A stretch of 64,000 bases of DNA from Delphinus delphis. Its lineage: Eukaryota; Chordata; Mammalia; Artiodactyla; Delphinidae. The DNA lies in contig NC_082687.1 in the NCBI RefSeq assembly GCF_949987515.2, forward strand, positions 117,843,838 through 117,907,837, given 5' to 3'. The notes beneath the pieces are model-generated. The model saw only the letters and a list, made by a program, of their open reading frames with translations, made no database searches and was not told the DNA's origin. Shown in pieces: positions 1 through 12,000 of the stretch; the stretch's first letter is position 1; each line of letters opens with the position of its first letter. Both the position numbers and the translations under genes were made by a program.

Positions 1-75
1 GTGTATGATGGTAAAGACATAAAATTAGCCCTTATGTAAGTACTTCTGTCTTTCTTCTAAGTCATAAGCAGTTGG

Positions 76-575
76 CATGTTTTTTTTATTGAGGTAAAAT
101 TCGTGTAGCATAAAATTGACCTCGTTAAAGTGAACAATTCAGTGGCATTTAATATATTCACAATGTTGTGCAACCATGACTTCTATCTATATAGTTCCAA
201 AATGTTTTTTTTTCATGCCAAGAGGAAACCCTGAATACTCTTTGTTTTCCCCACCATCCCCCATATTCTGGTGACTGCCAGTCTGCTTTCTGTTTCTATG
301 GATTTATCTATGTTAGATATTTAATTTAAATAGAGTCATACAATATGTGATACTCTGTGTCTGGCTTCCTCCACTTAGAATAATGTTTATGAGGTCCATC
401 CATGTTGTAGCATGCATCAGTACGTCATTCCTTTTTAAAGCTGAATAATATTCCATTGAATGAATACACCACAATTTGTTTATCCATACATTCACATTTG
501 GGTTGTGTCTACCTTTTGGCTCTTGCGAATAGTGCTGCTATGAACATTTCATGTATAAGTAATTGTTTGATTACC
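76..575 (-). mobile_element. Old L1 3'-end fragment (L1M-type)
   Basis: The reverse strand reads as the C-terminal end of L1 ORF2 (a frame at 495-313 contains 'HSMEYYSALKRNDVL', the conserved L1 ORF2 terminus) followed by a 3' UTR ending near 76, where the T-rich 'tttttttattgaggtaaaa' marks the tail. Stops and divergence indicate an old, 5'-truncated copy. The subfamily is uncertain. Confidence 0.8.
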
Positions 576-1724
576 TATTTTCAGTGGGTTGGTATACTTT
601 TGACAAGGATATAAGAGCAAGTCTCCTGAATTTTGGAAAGCTGTTTTCAAATTTGACTGAATATAGAGGGTTTTCTTATCTTGGGATGTATCTAAAAAAA
701 CTTGAATTTCAAAGCTTTGAGCACTTTTTTCTTGTCAAACTGACCACTTCTGTTCCTGAAAAAGAGCACCAGGATTGATAGTCATGGAGAATTCAATTCA
801 GTTGTTCATATTTGTTGAAATTTGTTGAATTTCTAGAATATAAAAACAATTTCTATTATATGTCAGGTACCAGTTGGGAGTACAGAAATAAATTTCACTT
901 TCAAAAAGCTTGTAGGTAGTGGCACGGATACTCAAATAACATACTATAAAAACTCGTTGGGATGCTGCTATGCTCCAGAGTTTGTCCAGGATGCTGTGGA
1001 GCAGAAAGGAGGAGCACCTAACCCAGTCTGGGCAGGTCCAGTCAGACGTCACAGAAGTGAAATATGAACTCCTCCCAAATATCATGAAGGTGAAGTAAAA
1101 ATTCTCTGAACCAGTCCTTCTTCCATCCCAATTCCCAGAGGTAGATAATGTACCCTTTTGAATATTTTTGTGTAAAAATAAGGATACATTTGGATTGAAT
1201 ATACACAGAGACAAATATATCTTTAGACAGAATCAAAGTATACATACTGTTTTGTGAAATGCCTTTTGCGTTTAACTATTGTGGCATCTTTCCTTAGACA
1301 TACAGATGAGCTGAGACTGAAGGCGTATAGGTTAACCTGGTGAAGAAAATTGTGAAAGTTATAGCACCGTGGGTAAAGGCATGGAGATGAGAGAGAGCAT
1401 GGCATATCTTAAACCTCTATTTGATTCAGTCCTTCTGTGTAGGGAACCTGAAACTAGCATTGAAACTTGATAAAGTTGAAATAGAAAAAAATTGATGTGT
1501 CTGGACAATGTGTAACTAGATTTGTATTATTTTAGAATTCTTTGTAAGCCTTTGCATTTTCCTTCTTACATTTCCCTTTTAGGTTCTTGGTGAAGCCTCA
1601 TTTAAAACAGATCTTATGTTCCACCGGGAAGCAACTATTTCATCCTGTTTGTTTACCCAAGTATGGCCCTGAATTGTGTGCAATTACTCAAAACTTCAGT
1701 CTTGTTCAACGTTCATGGTGCAGT
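576..1724. other. Unassigned non-coding DNA
   Basis: No gene, RNA or recognisable repeat was identified. The open frames at 798-1214 and 563-778 have no recognisable domain and no splice or promoter context, and look like chance frames. Confidence 0.5.
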
Positions 1725-2900
1725 GACTATAGCTGAAGCACTGTGATAAGGTGCTGGGGATAAACAGACAAAATTTTGTCTTTGTGTAAGACAAAATTCA
1801 TGTCCTACTGGGATCATAGTATAATAGAAGACCTACAGATATGGATATATAGGTAAAGATATTGTACAGATAATTAGGAAGTATACATCAAGACCCTTAG
1901 CTCTCAGACTGATGAGGTCAGGAAAGGCTTCTTGGCATAAATGAATATGAATTATCTAAGATAAAAAGTGTGGGCCAAACATTGCAGGAAAAGGATCGAG
2001 CAAAGTAAAGATTGCATGCAGGTTCATCTTTCCAGAGCATGATATGGCACGTTGTGTTGGAGGAGACAGAGGTGAGGAAATGGGGGCCCTCACGTGTGGT
2101 GTTAAAGGGCTTATACCTGATCCTTTGCTGGATAAGATACCACTGAATAATATTTAAGGGAGACAGACGTGGTCGGGGAGTGTGGATTTGAGGGCAGATT
2201 ACAGTTGGGGAGACCAGTCAACAAGCCATTACAGTAGTCCAGTTGAGAGATTGTGGGGCCTGAACCAGAGCAGTGACGTGAAAGGAATGGGGAGGAGGAG
2301 AGGACTGCATTAACAAATGTTCTAGGAGTAATATGAGAAGGACTTAATGATAAGAGGAAATAGTGCTGACAGAAGAAGAGAAGCAATGGTTGTATGCTAG
2401 ATCTTTCCTTTGGGTGAGGGGGAAAATGCCTGTGCTACTAGCTAACAGAGCTGAGGAAAGGTAAGAAAATTTTGGGGGGCAAAATGGTGAATGCATTTTG
2501 TCCCCTAGGAGCATCCAGATCTGCTCCAAGTGGACATGTGGTTCAGAGGTTTGAGGACAGGGTAAAGCTGGGTAAACAGACTTAGAAATGATCCAAAGGG
2601 GTTGTTGAACCCATCACTCAGAGAGAATATATAGGCTAAGAAGAGAGATGAGCTGAGGATGGAAGTATAGGGCAGTAGGTAGCTTATGAAAAAGAAAATA
2701 TAATTATACAAGAATTACATAGTGACCAGAATTTTCAAAATAGAAACAGGTGTGAGTGTCATGGGAGTCAAGAAGGAGGGCAGTCAAGTGGCACAGGGGA
2801 GTCCACTTAAAGACTGAAGACTGAAAATGTCCTTCGGAAATTCCCCAGTTGCTGAGAATGCTTAGGTGCAGTCCAAGTAGGCTAAGGCCGCTGATAATGA
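1725..2900 (-). mobile_element. L2 LINE fragment, antisense
   Basis: The plus strand matches the reverse complement of the L2 3' half: 'ggtgctggggataaacagacaaa' type sequence near 1750, then 'caagccattacagtagtccagttgagaga' type sequence near 2220. These are typical of the L2 reverse-transcriptase tail and 3' UTR read backwards. The copy is heavily decayed and no frame survives. The assignment is from recalled consensus. Confidence 0.6.
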
Positions 2901-2924
2901 TAATGATGTGATAAAATAATAAGG

Positions 2925-3010
2925 ATGGCAAATATTTATGAGGATTTGCCATATGCCAGGCATAGTTCTAAATGCTTTTTGTGATTTATCTCTAAGACTC
3001 TTCATTTCGA
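2925..3010 (-). mobile_element. MIR fragment, antisense
   Basis: The segment 'tatgccaggcatagttctaa' and the following 'gtgatttatctctaagactc' resemble the reverse complement of the MIR central region. The copy is short and diverged. Confidence 0.45.
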
Positions 3011-3562
3011 TGAGTTCATGTTAGACCTAGTTCTCCAGGGTCACCTGGAACTCTCTTTGGTTCAAAGTTATATTCTTGCTTCTAACACATTTTTGCTCTG
3101 TTTGGCTAGCCTGGAGCACACAGTGGTTAGTGCTCTTCTGCTTCTTCCATTATTTTGTATCTCTTTTTCAGTCTGGGTTTAGAGGATATCTCTGGTTCAT
3201 TGAATAATAAATACACATTGTTTTAGGTTCTAGAAATATGATGATGTACTACAATTGACTCAAACTTGACAAGCTCTTCTTTAACTGTAAGAGTTTTTAT
3301 ATTGTTTCTTTTCTCCTAAAATACATAGTTCTATTCCATTTATCCCACATCATGTCATCCTAATGTAATATATGCTTTTGCTTGAAAATCTTTTATTGAT
3401 CAGCCTATTATACTTTAAATAAATTATGTCTATTAAATTGAAATTGAATTTTTAAAAAAATTTACTTTGGCCATAAGGCTTGAAACATTAATATTTCTAT
3501 TCTGGATTATGTTGCATTATAATCATTATTATTACACAATTGATTAGTGAAACATAATTATA
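3011..3562. other. Unassigned AT-rich DNA
   Basis: Between the MIR fragment and a SINE there is no supported gene or repeat. The segment becomes AT-rich toward 3540. Confidence 0.45.
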
Positions 3563-3686
3563 TTTTTTCTCTTATTTGGCTGCGCCATGTGGCTTGTGGG
3601 ATCTTTGTTCCCCGACCAGGGATGGAACCCGTGACCCCTGCAGTGGAAGCACAGAGTCCTAACCACTGGACCACCAGGGAATTTCC
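3563..3686 (-). mobile_element. CHR-type tRNA-derived SINE (short form)
   Basis: Reading the reverse strand, the element starts at 3686 with 'ggaaattccctggtggtcca', has a tRNA-like head with B-box-like 'ggttccatccctggtcgggg' and ends in a short A-rich tail at 3563. This is the cetartiodactyl CHR SINE family, mobilised by L1. A clear TSD was not found. It carries several substitutions and is an older copy. Confidence 0.85.
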
Positions 3687-4548
3687 TATAAATATTGATA
3701 AATTATTATTGAACATGGAAACATTTTGTTGGGAATGTATATCTTAATAACTATATAGATCTGGGGATGGAAGAGGAGATGGAGGTCAGAGCCTGACAAG
3801 ATCTGCAAGTCATATATAGAGCTTGAAATTTTACATAGGGTAGATGGGAGCCGCTGGAGGCTTGGGCAGGTAAAGACATTTGTCACTTGTGTATTGTCAC
3901 TTGCTGAACAGAGAGAGTGACAGATCCTGAGACCAGCTGCTACTCAATACCTGCTTGTTTGAATTTCTCAGCTTTTCCCACTTATTGGGAGTTTTCCTTA
4001 GCCCTCCCTAGGAGAATTTTTTTATAGAAAACATTTCAGCCATAATAATTTAACAATATCACACACTTTAAACACATAGCAACAAAATAAAACAAAACAA
4101 GCACCTATAAAACAGAAGTATCTACTGCATGGGCTACAGTAGAAATTTCCCTTTCCCTTAGGCTCCAAAAATCTTCCATTCTTTTTTGAAGCATTCATCT
4201 GGGGGAAACTGAATATTCAACATATTTTACTAAACTTCATGTCAGTCTTAATATGGATTTAAATACTCTTTCAATTGTGGATACTGGATCCACAACATTA
4301 TATGTGAATCACCATCCTAGGCACTCTAGTGACTTTTAATCCTGGTATCACAGGAGTACTTACACTTTACACTGCCATTTAGACAAAATTGATACTTTTG
4401 TTAATGACTCTTTAAAGTTTATATTACTCATATTTAAAATAACTTTCAGTAAAACTGTTTAGAATAAACACTAAAACTGATAATGTTCTAGTCAAGATTA
4501 ACTCACTTACGCACATTGTGAAGGAGTTTTAAAGATGGCTACGGAATA
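3687..4548. other. Unassigned non-coding DNA
   Basis: AT-rich sequence with an A/C-rich patch near 4080-4100. No gene, structural RNA or confident repeat was seen. Confidence 0.45.
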
Positions 4549-4564
4549 TGCTAGAGCAATTTTT

Positions 4565-4682
4565 CAAAAAATTTATTTGGCTGCACCTCGTGAGATCTTA
4601 GTTCCTTGAACAGGGATCAAACCCGCACCCTTGGCAGTGAAGACACAGAGTCCTAACCACTGGACCCCCAGGGAATTTCCTG
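4565..4682 (-). mobile_element. CHR-type SINE (short form) with 16-bp TSD
   Basis: The reverse strand begins 'ggaaattccctgggggtcca' and continues through a degenerate tRNA-like head. The insertion is bracketed by a perfect direct repeat, tgctagagcaattttt, at 4549-4564 and 4683-4698, which proves L1-type retroposition and fixes both ends. Confidence 0.9.
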
Positions 4683-4726
4683 TGCTAGAGCAATTTTTTT
4701 TTTTTAACTGCTGTAGAGCAAGAAGT

Positions 4727-5060
4727 TAATTTTTTTTTTATTGGAGTATAATCGCTTTACAATGTTGTGTTAGTTTCTGCTGTACAACAAAGTGAATCCC
4801 TCCCTCTTGGACCTCCCTCCCACCCCCTCACCCCCCCATCCCACGCATCTAGGTCATCACAGTGCACTGAGCTGAGTTTCTTGTGCTTTACAGCAGGTTC
4901 CCACTAGCTATCTGTTTTACACATAGTAGTGCATATATGGCAATCCTAATCTCCCAATTCATCCCACCCTCGCCTTCCCCCACTGTGTCCCCATGGCTGT
5001 ACTCTATGTCTGCACCTCTATTCCTGCCCTGGAAATAGGTTCATCTGTACCACTTTTCTA
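4727..5060 (-). mobile_element. L1 3' UTR fragment (cetartiodactyl subfamily)
   Basis: Starting at the T-run near 4730, 'attggagtataatcgcttta' is the reverse complement of the common cetartiodactyl L1 tail (sense 'taaagc..tatactccaat'). It continues through the pyrimidine-rich 3' UTR to about 5060, close to the end of ORF2. It is strongly 5'-truncated. Related tails occur at 29568, 30244 and 63602 in this window. Confidence 0.85.
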
Positions 5061-5918
5061 GTAGGAAGTAGGAAGTTTATGCTACTCTCTCCCTCTTGAA
5101 CTCATTTGAATGAATCCTTCTCATTTATTTTTTTTTTGTTGGTTTTTTGAAGTTGATTTGCTGGTGCAATGAAAAGAAGGAAAAATAAAAGAGAACCAGT
5201 TCTGCTCATTTTGCATCCCTGGTCCTAGGGAGGGTATTTTCATGAATTAAGCTTAATTTAGTGAAATAGGTGGGAATGGTGATGGATATTAGTGATAGCA
5301 GCTGCATCTTTGTCAAGGATCCCTGTTCTAACAAAAGCCAAAAGGGTGAGGTGAGTTTTCTGTGTCCTTGAGTAAGCAGGACATACACTGCTGGGCTTTC
5401 TTTGACCAGGTCTCTGTTCTTCTTCAGTGATTCCTTCTTTGCTTCTATAATCAGGAGTGGAGCCCTGCTCCTGGCTGGTCTGTCTTCTCCATGGCTGCTT
5501 CATTAAAAGAGGGAATTCCATTTCCCTCAGGACCTACTCTTTACAAGTCAGGTGTCTAATACTGTGGCTCAACTGGGAAACAAAGCTTAGAAACTGTTGG
5601 CACCAAAACATTCCTGTAGTCAGGTCAGTTGTCTTCAGCACAAAGTTGTTATTTTTTCTAATGAGCTTATGAACACAATTGATATTTGTTTTCCTATTCT
5701 TAACTCCCAAAGTGAAATAATTACAAAAGAAACCTTAAGAAGTTGTCTGTACGTTTATTGTTTTTCTCTTAGTTGCTTTTATCCTTATAGCTATCAATTG
5801 AAACCCACTTGAAATAGAATCAGTCGCTATGTAGATCAGAACATAGTAATCTCCATATCAAAAAGCAAATGTGTAGCAGTCTTTTCCTTTGAATTGATAC
5901 CAAAAAAGAGGAACTTCC
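5061..5918. other. Unassigned non-coding DNA
   Basis: No supported gene or repeat. Overlapping short open frames at 5206-5521 (-) and 5457-5812 (+) have no domain signature and no shared exon-like structure. Confidence 0.45.
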
Positions 5919-5929
5919 AAGCTTTTTTT

Positions 5930-6246
5930 TAAAAATAAATTTATTTATTTATTTATTTTTGGCTGCGTTGGGTCTTCGTTGCTGCGTGCGGGCTTTCTCT
6001 AGTTGTGGCGAGCAGGGGCTGCTCTTCGCTGCAGTGTGCAGGCTTCTCATCACGGTGGCTTCCCTTGTTGTGGAGCACGGGCTCTAGGCATGCGGGCTTC
6101 AGTAGCTGTGGCACGTGGGCTCAGTAGTTGTGGCTCACGGGCTTAGTTGCTCCACAGCATGTGGGATCTTCCCAGACCAGGGCTTGAACCCATGTCCCCT
6201 GCATTGGCAGGCGGATTCTTAACCACTGTGCCACCAGGGAAGCCCG
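5930..6246 (-). mobile_element. CHR-type SINE, long form
   Basis: The reverse strand starts at 6246 'cgggcttccctggtggcaca' with a tRNA-like head and B-box-like 'gggttcaagccctgg', then a roughly 200-bp body of 'ccacaactactgagcc'-like units, ending in an A/T-rich (TTTA)n tail at 5930-5960. A short TSD, aagcttttt, occurs at 5919-5927 and 6247-6255. The long body distinguishes it from the roughly 115-bp and 215-bp SINEs elsewhere in the window. Confidence 0.9.
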
Positions 6247-6255
6247 AAGCTTTTT

Positions 6256-6889
6256 AATGTGTCTAAAAAGTGTATGTGAAGAAATTCTAGCTAATGAGAA
6301 AAAATGGCTTTACCAAATTACAAGGATTTGGGGCCTGAAACAAATGCAGTAAATGGCCTTCCACCATACAGCTGTTTATCCACATGAAATCTGGAGTAAT
6401 AGCAAAATATAAGAAAAATGAAGAGAGATATTTTAAAGAATGGTAACAAATAGCCTGAAGGTATATCTAACCTGGTAGTTGGATCCAGTCCTGACAATGC
6501 TGATTTTGTTTGCAATGTTTGTGTCTCAGGTCACTTTTGGCATCAACTGGTAAAATCACCTCTTGTTGGTCCTCCCTGTAAACTCCCTCAATTTTTAATT
6601 CTTGGAGTCTACTTCCTTACAGTGGCAATAGATCCTTCAAATTATGGGCCAGAGCAATTACTCTTCTGCACCCTCCTGGAGGTGCGGCCCTGAGGTTTAG
6701 TTTGATGTTCCCATAAGTTGAAATGAATTCTGTGAGAAGACATGCAGTCTTGTCCTCTGTAGTTGAATGTGCGGTCTTGCTATTCTGCAGTCTCATCTTG
6801 TATGTGGCTGATTAGATTGTCCCCATAGAACCAGGATCAGTTAGGGGCTTCTTTCCTTCATCCTGCTTTTTATTAGAGATAATAAAATC
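6256..6889. other. Unassigned non-coding DNA
   Basis: No supported gene or repeat was found in this segment. Confidence 0.4.
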
Positions 6890-7110
6890 AATTCAATTGT
6901 ATGAATATTTAACGAGCGAGATTCAAGACACTATGTGGGGTGCCCCAGAGATCCTGAGATGAATAAAACAAAATCATTGACATCAAGGATTTTGCTACTT
7001 GGCAAATGATTTTAATAACAGAGTAAAGATAGAAGGGTTAGAAGATGAAGAAAAGTTTAATGGAGTGAGAACAGTGTGTGTGAGATTTGTCTACATGAAG
7101 AAAGGAGGTG
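6890..7110 (-). mobile_element. L2 3'-end fragment, antisense
   Basis: 'gtatgaatatttaacgagcg' and 'gagatcctgagatgaataaa' resemble the reverse complement of the L2 3' terminus. It appears to belong to the same old L2/MIR block as 13597-14480, now split by the L1 insertion. Confidence 0.5.
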
Positions 7111-7111
7111 G

Positions 7112-7168
7112 GGACAGTAATATGTACTGGGTTCCTTTGCTGAATTATCTTATTTAAAGCTCAAACTG
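7112..7168 (-). mobile_element. MIR, left half, split by the L1 insertion
   Basis: 'gtactgggttcctttgctga' and 'attatcttatttaaagctca' match the antisense MIR segment just before its 'gtgaggtaggtattatt' motif, and that motif resumes at 13603. Removing the insertion and one TSD copy joins the two halves into a continuous MIR, so this is the pre-insertion site. Confidence 0.65.
7157..7168 (+). repeat. Left target-site duplication of the 7.17-13.58 kb L1
   Basis: aagctcaaactg recurs exactly at 13585-13596. The upstream context 'tttaaa' fits the L1 endonuclease nick consensus (TT/AAAA). Confidence 0.85.
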
Positions 7169-8079
7169 GGCCTGAACCAAGATGGCAGAGTAGAAGGACG
7201 TGCTCTCACTCCCTCTTGCAAGAACACCAGAATCGCAACTAGCTGCTGGACAATCATCGACAGGAAGACACTGGAACTCACCAAAAAAGATACCCCACAT
7301 CCAAAGACAAAGGAGAAGGCACAATGAGACAGTAGGAGGGGCGCAATCACAGCAAAATCAAATCCCATAACTGCTGGGTGGGTGACTCACAGACTGGAGA
7401 ACACTTATACCACAGAAGTCCACCCACTGGAGTGAAGGTTCTGAGCCCCACATCAGGCCTCCCAGCCTGGGGGTCTGGCAATGGGAGGAGGAATTCCTAG
7501 AGAATCAGACTTTGAAGGCTAGTGGGATTTGATAGCAGGACTTTGACAGGACTGGGGGAAACAGAGACCCCACTCTTGAAGGGCACACACAAAGTAGTGT
7601 GAGCATCAGTATGCAGGGGAAGGAGCAGTGAACCCAGGGGAGAATGAACCAGACCTGCCTGCTAGTGTTGGAGGGTCTCCTGCAGAGGCAGAGGGTGGCT
7701 GTGGCTCACCGTGGGGACAACGGCACTGGCAGCAAAAGTTCTGGGAAGTACTCCTTGGCGTCAACCCTCTCGGAGTCTGCCATCAGCCCCACCAAAGACT
7801 CCAGGTAGGCTCCAGTGTTGGGTTGCCTCAGACCAAACAACCAACAGGGAGGAATCCAGCCCCACCCGTCAGCAGTCAAGTGGATTAAAGTTTTACTGAG
7901 CTCTGCCCACCAGAGCAACCCCACCTCCAGTCCCTCCCATCAGGAAACCTGCACAAGCCTCTTAGAGAGCCTCATCCACCAGAGGACAGACAGCAGAAGC
8001 AAGAAGAACTACAATCCTGCAGCTGTGGAACAGAAACCACATTCACAGAAAGAGAGATAAGGTGAAAATGTAGAGGGCT
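7169..8079 (+). promoter_or_regulatory. L1 5' UTR (internal Pol II promoter region)
   Basis: This is the roughly 0.9-kb leader between the insertion's 5' boundary and ORF1. L1 5' UTRs drive transcription from their own first base. 'caagatggc' near 7177 resembles the YY1 site at human L1 starts (by analogy only). The sequence is unlike the leader of the second L1 (35587-36490), so the two represent different 5' UTR types. Confidence 0.65.
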
Positions 8080-8955
8080 ATGTACCAGATGAAGGAACAG
8101 GATAAAACCCCAGAAAAACAACTAAATGAAGTGGAGATAGGCAACCTTCCAGAAAAAGAATTCAGAATAATGATAGTGAAGATGAGCCAGGACCTAGGAA
8201 AAAGAATGGAGGCAAAGATTGAGAAGATGCAAGAAATCTTTAACAAAGACCTAGAAGAATTAAAGAAAAAAACAAACAGAGATGAACAATACAATAACTG
8301 AAATGAAAACTACACTAGAAGGAATCAATAGCAGGGTAATTGAGGCAGAAGAACGGAAGACAGAATGGTGGCATTCACTGCTGCGGAACAGAATAAAGGA
8401 AAAAGAATGAAGAGAACTGAAGACAGCCTAAGAGACCTCTGGGACAACAATAAACGCAACAACATTCGCATTATAGGGGTCCCAGAAGGAGAAGAGAGAG
8501 AGAAAGGACCTGAGAAAATATTTGAAGAGATTATAGTCGAAAACTTCCCTAACTTGGGAAAGGAAACAGCCACCCAAGTCTAGGAATCGTGGTGAGTCCC
8601 ATACAGGATAAACCCAAGGAAAAACACAGCAAGACACATAGTAATCAAATTGGCAAAAATTAAAGACAAAGAAAAATTATTGAAAGCAGCAAGGGAAAAA
8701 TGACAAATAACCTACAAGGGAACTCCCATAAGGTTAACAGCTGATTTCTCAGCAGAAACTCTACAAGCCAGAAGGGAGTGGCATGATATACTTAAAGTGA
8801 TGAAAGGGTAGAACCGACAACCAAGATTACTCTACCCGGCAAGGATCTCACTCAGATTTGATGGAGAAATCAAAAGCTTTACAGACAAGCAAAAGCTAAG
8901 AGAATTCAGCACCACCAACCAACCTCTACAACAAATGCTAAAGGAACTTCTCTAG
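8080..8955 (+). pseudogene. L1 ORF1 remnant (ORF1p RNA-binding protein)
   Basis: Starts at ATG 8080 (MYQMKEQDKTPEK). The coiled-coil part is legible as 'MEAKIEKMQEIFNKDLEELK'. After a frame change near 8290 the RRM-like segment 'RDLWDNNKRNNIRIIGVPEG' is clear. A stop follows at about 8581 ('TATQV*'), then the C-terminal region continues with 'RLTADFSAETLQARREW' and ends 'LKELL*' at 8955. Further stops are near 8701 and 8807. Intact ORF1p would be about 290-300 residues and coat L1 RNA as trimers; this copy cannot make it. Confidence 0.88.
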
Positions 8956-9013
8956 GTGGGAAACACAGGAGAAGAAAAGGACCTACAAAAACAAACACAA
9001 AACAATTAAGAAA

Positions 9014-12000
9014 ATGGTCATAGGAACATACATATCGATAATTACCTTAAACTTGAATGGATTAAATGCTCCAACCAAAAGACACAGGCTTGCTGAATGG
9101 ATACAAAAACAAGACCCACATACATGCTGTCTACAAGAGACCCACTTCAGACCTAGGGACACATACAGATTGAAAGTGAGGGGATGGAAAAAGATAATCC
9201 ATGCAAATGGAAATCAAAAGAAAGCTGGAGTAGCAATACTCATATCAGGTAAAATAGACTTTAAAATAAAGAATGTTACAAGAGACAAGGAAGGACACTA
9301 CATAATGATCAAGGGATCAATCCAAGAGGAAGATATAACAATTATAAATATATATGCCCCTAACATAGAATCACCTCAATACATAAGGCAACTGCTAACA
9401 GCTATAAAAGAGGATATCGACAGTAACACAGTAATAGTGGGGGACTTTGACACCTCACTTACACAAATGGACAGATCATCCAAACAGAAAATTAATAAGG
9501 AAACACAAGCTTTAAATGACACAATAGACCAGATAGATTTAATTGATATTTATAGGACATTCCATTCAAAAACAGCAGATTACACTTTCTTCTCAAGTGT
9601 GCACGGAACATTCTCCAGATAGATCATATCTTGGGTCACAAATCAAGCCTCAGTAAATTTAAGAAAATTGAAATCATATCAAGCATCTTTTCTGACCACA
9701 GCGCTTTGAGATTAGAAATGAATTACAGGGGAAAAAACGAAAAAAACACAAACACGTGGAGGCTAAACACTACATTACTAAATAACCAAGAGATCACTGA
9801 AGAAATCAAAGAGGAGATCACTGAAGAAATCAAAGAGGAAATCAAAAAATACCTAGAGACAAATGACAATGAAAACACAACAATCCCAAACCTATGGGAT
9901 ACAGTAAAAGCAGTTCTAAGAGGGAAGTTTATAGCTATACAAGCCTACCTCAAAAAACAAGAAAAATCTCAAATAAACAATCTAACCTTACACCTAAAGG
10001 AACTAGAGAAAGAAGAACAAACAAAACCCAAACTTAGCAGAAGGAAAGAAATCATAAAGATCAGAGCAGAAATAAATGAAATAGAAACAAAGAAAACAGT
10101 AGCAAAGATCAATAAAACTAAAAGCTGGTTCTTTGAGAAGATAAACAAAATTGATACACCATTCGCCAGACTCATCAAAAAAAGAGAGAGAGGACTCAAA
10201 TCAATAAAATTAGAAATGAAAAAGGAGAAGTTATAACAGACACCACAGAAATACAAAGCATCCTAAGAGACTACTACAAGCAACTCTATGCCAATAAAAT
10301 GGACAACCTGGAAGAAATGGACAAATTCTTAGAAAGGTATAACCTTCCAAGACTGAACCAGGAAGAAATAGAAAATATGAACAGACCAATCACAAGTAAT
10401 GAAATTGAAACTGTGATCAACAGTCTTCCAAGAAACAAAAGTCTAGGACCAGATGGCTTCACAGGTGAATTCTGTCAAACATTTAGAGAAGATCTAACCC
10501 CCATCCTTCTCAAACTCTTCCAAAAAATTGCAGAGGAAGAAACACTCCCAAACTCATTCTATGAGGCCACCATCAGCCTGATACCCAAAGCAGACAAAGA
10601 TACTACAAAAAAAAGAAAGTTACAGACCAGTATCACTGATGAATATGGATGCAAAAATCCTCAACAAAATACTAGCAAACAGAATGCAACAAAATATTAG
10701 AAGGATCATACACCATGATCAAGTGGGATTTATCCCAGGGCTGCAAGGATTTTTCAATATATGCAAATCATTGTGATACACCATATTAATAAATTGAAGA
10801 AGAAAAACCATATGATCATCTCAATAGATGCAGAAAAAGCTTTTGACAAAATTCAACACACATTTATGATAAAAACTCTCCAGAAAGTGGGCATAGAGGG
10901 AACCTACCTCAACTTAATAAAGGCCATATACGACAAACCCACAGAAAACATTATTCTCAATGGTGAAAAACTGAAAGCATTTCCTCTAAGATCAGGAACA
11001 AGACAAGGATGTCCACTCTCACCGCTATTATTCAATATAGTTTTGGAAGTCCTAGCCTCGGCAATCAGAGAAGAAAAAGAAATAAAAGGAATACAAATTG
11101 TAAAAGAAAAAGTAAAACTGTCACTGTTTGCAGATGACATGATACTATACATAGAGAATCCTAAAGATGCCACCAGAAAACTACTAGAGCTAATCAATGA
11201 ATCTGGTAAAGTTGCAGGATACAAAATTAATGCACAGAAATCTCTTGCATTCCTATACAGTAATGATGAAAAATCTGAAAGAGAAATTAAGGAAACACTC
11301 CCATTTACCATTGCAACAAAAAGAATAAAATACCTAGGAATAAACCTACCTAGGGAGACAAAAGACCTATATGTAGAAAACTATAAGACACTGATGAAAG
11401 AAATTAAAGATGATACCAGTGGATGCAGAGATATACCGTGTTCTTGGATTGGAAGAATCAATATTGTGAAAATGACTATACTACCCAAAGCAATCTCCAG
11501 ATTCAATGCCATCCCTATCAAATTACCAATGGCATTTTTTTACAGAACCAGATCAAAAAATCTTAAAATTTGTATGGGGACACAAAAGACCACGAATAGC
11601 CAAGCAGTCTTGAGGGAGAAAAAATGGAGTGGGAGGAATCAGACTCCCTGACTTCAGACTATACTACAAAGCTACAGCAATCAAGACAATATGGTACTGG
11701 AACAAAAACAGAAACATAGATCAATGGAACAAGATAGAAAGCTCAGAGATAAACCCACGCACCTATGGTCAACTAATCTATGACAAGGGAGGCAAAGATA
11801 TACAATGGAGAAAAGACAGTCTCTTCAATAAGTGGTGCTGGGAAAACTGGACAGCTACATGTAAAAGAATGAAATTAGAACACTCCCTAACACCATACAC
11901 AAAAATAAACTCAAAATGGATTCGAGACCTAAATGTAAGACTGGACACTATAAAATTCTTAGAGGAAAACATAGGAAGAACACTCTTTGACATAAATCAC

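Noticed and set aside
10904..11311. 135-codon antisense frame across the reverse-transcriptase region (also 32132-32539)
   Set aside because: Shadow of the L1 ORF2 frame; the same antisense frame appears in both L1s because the coding strand is conserved.
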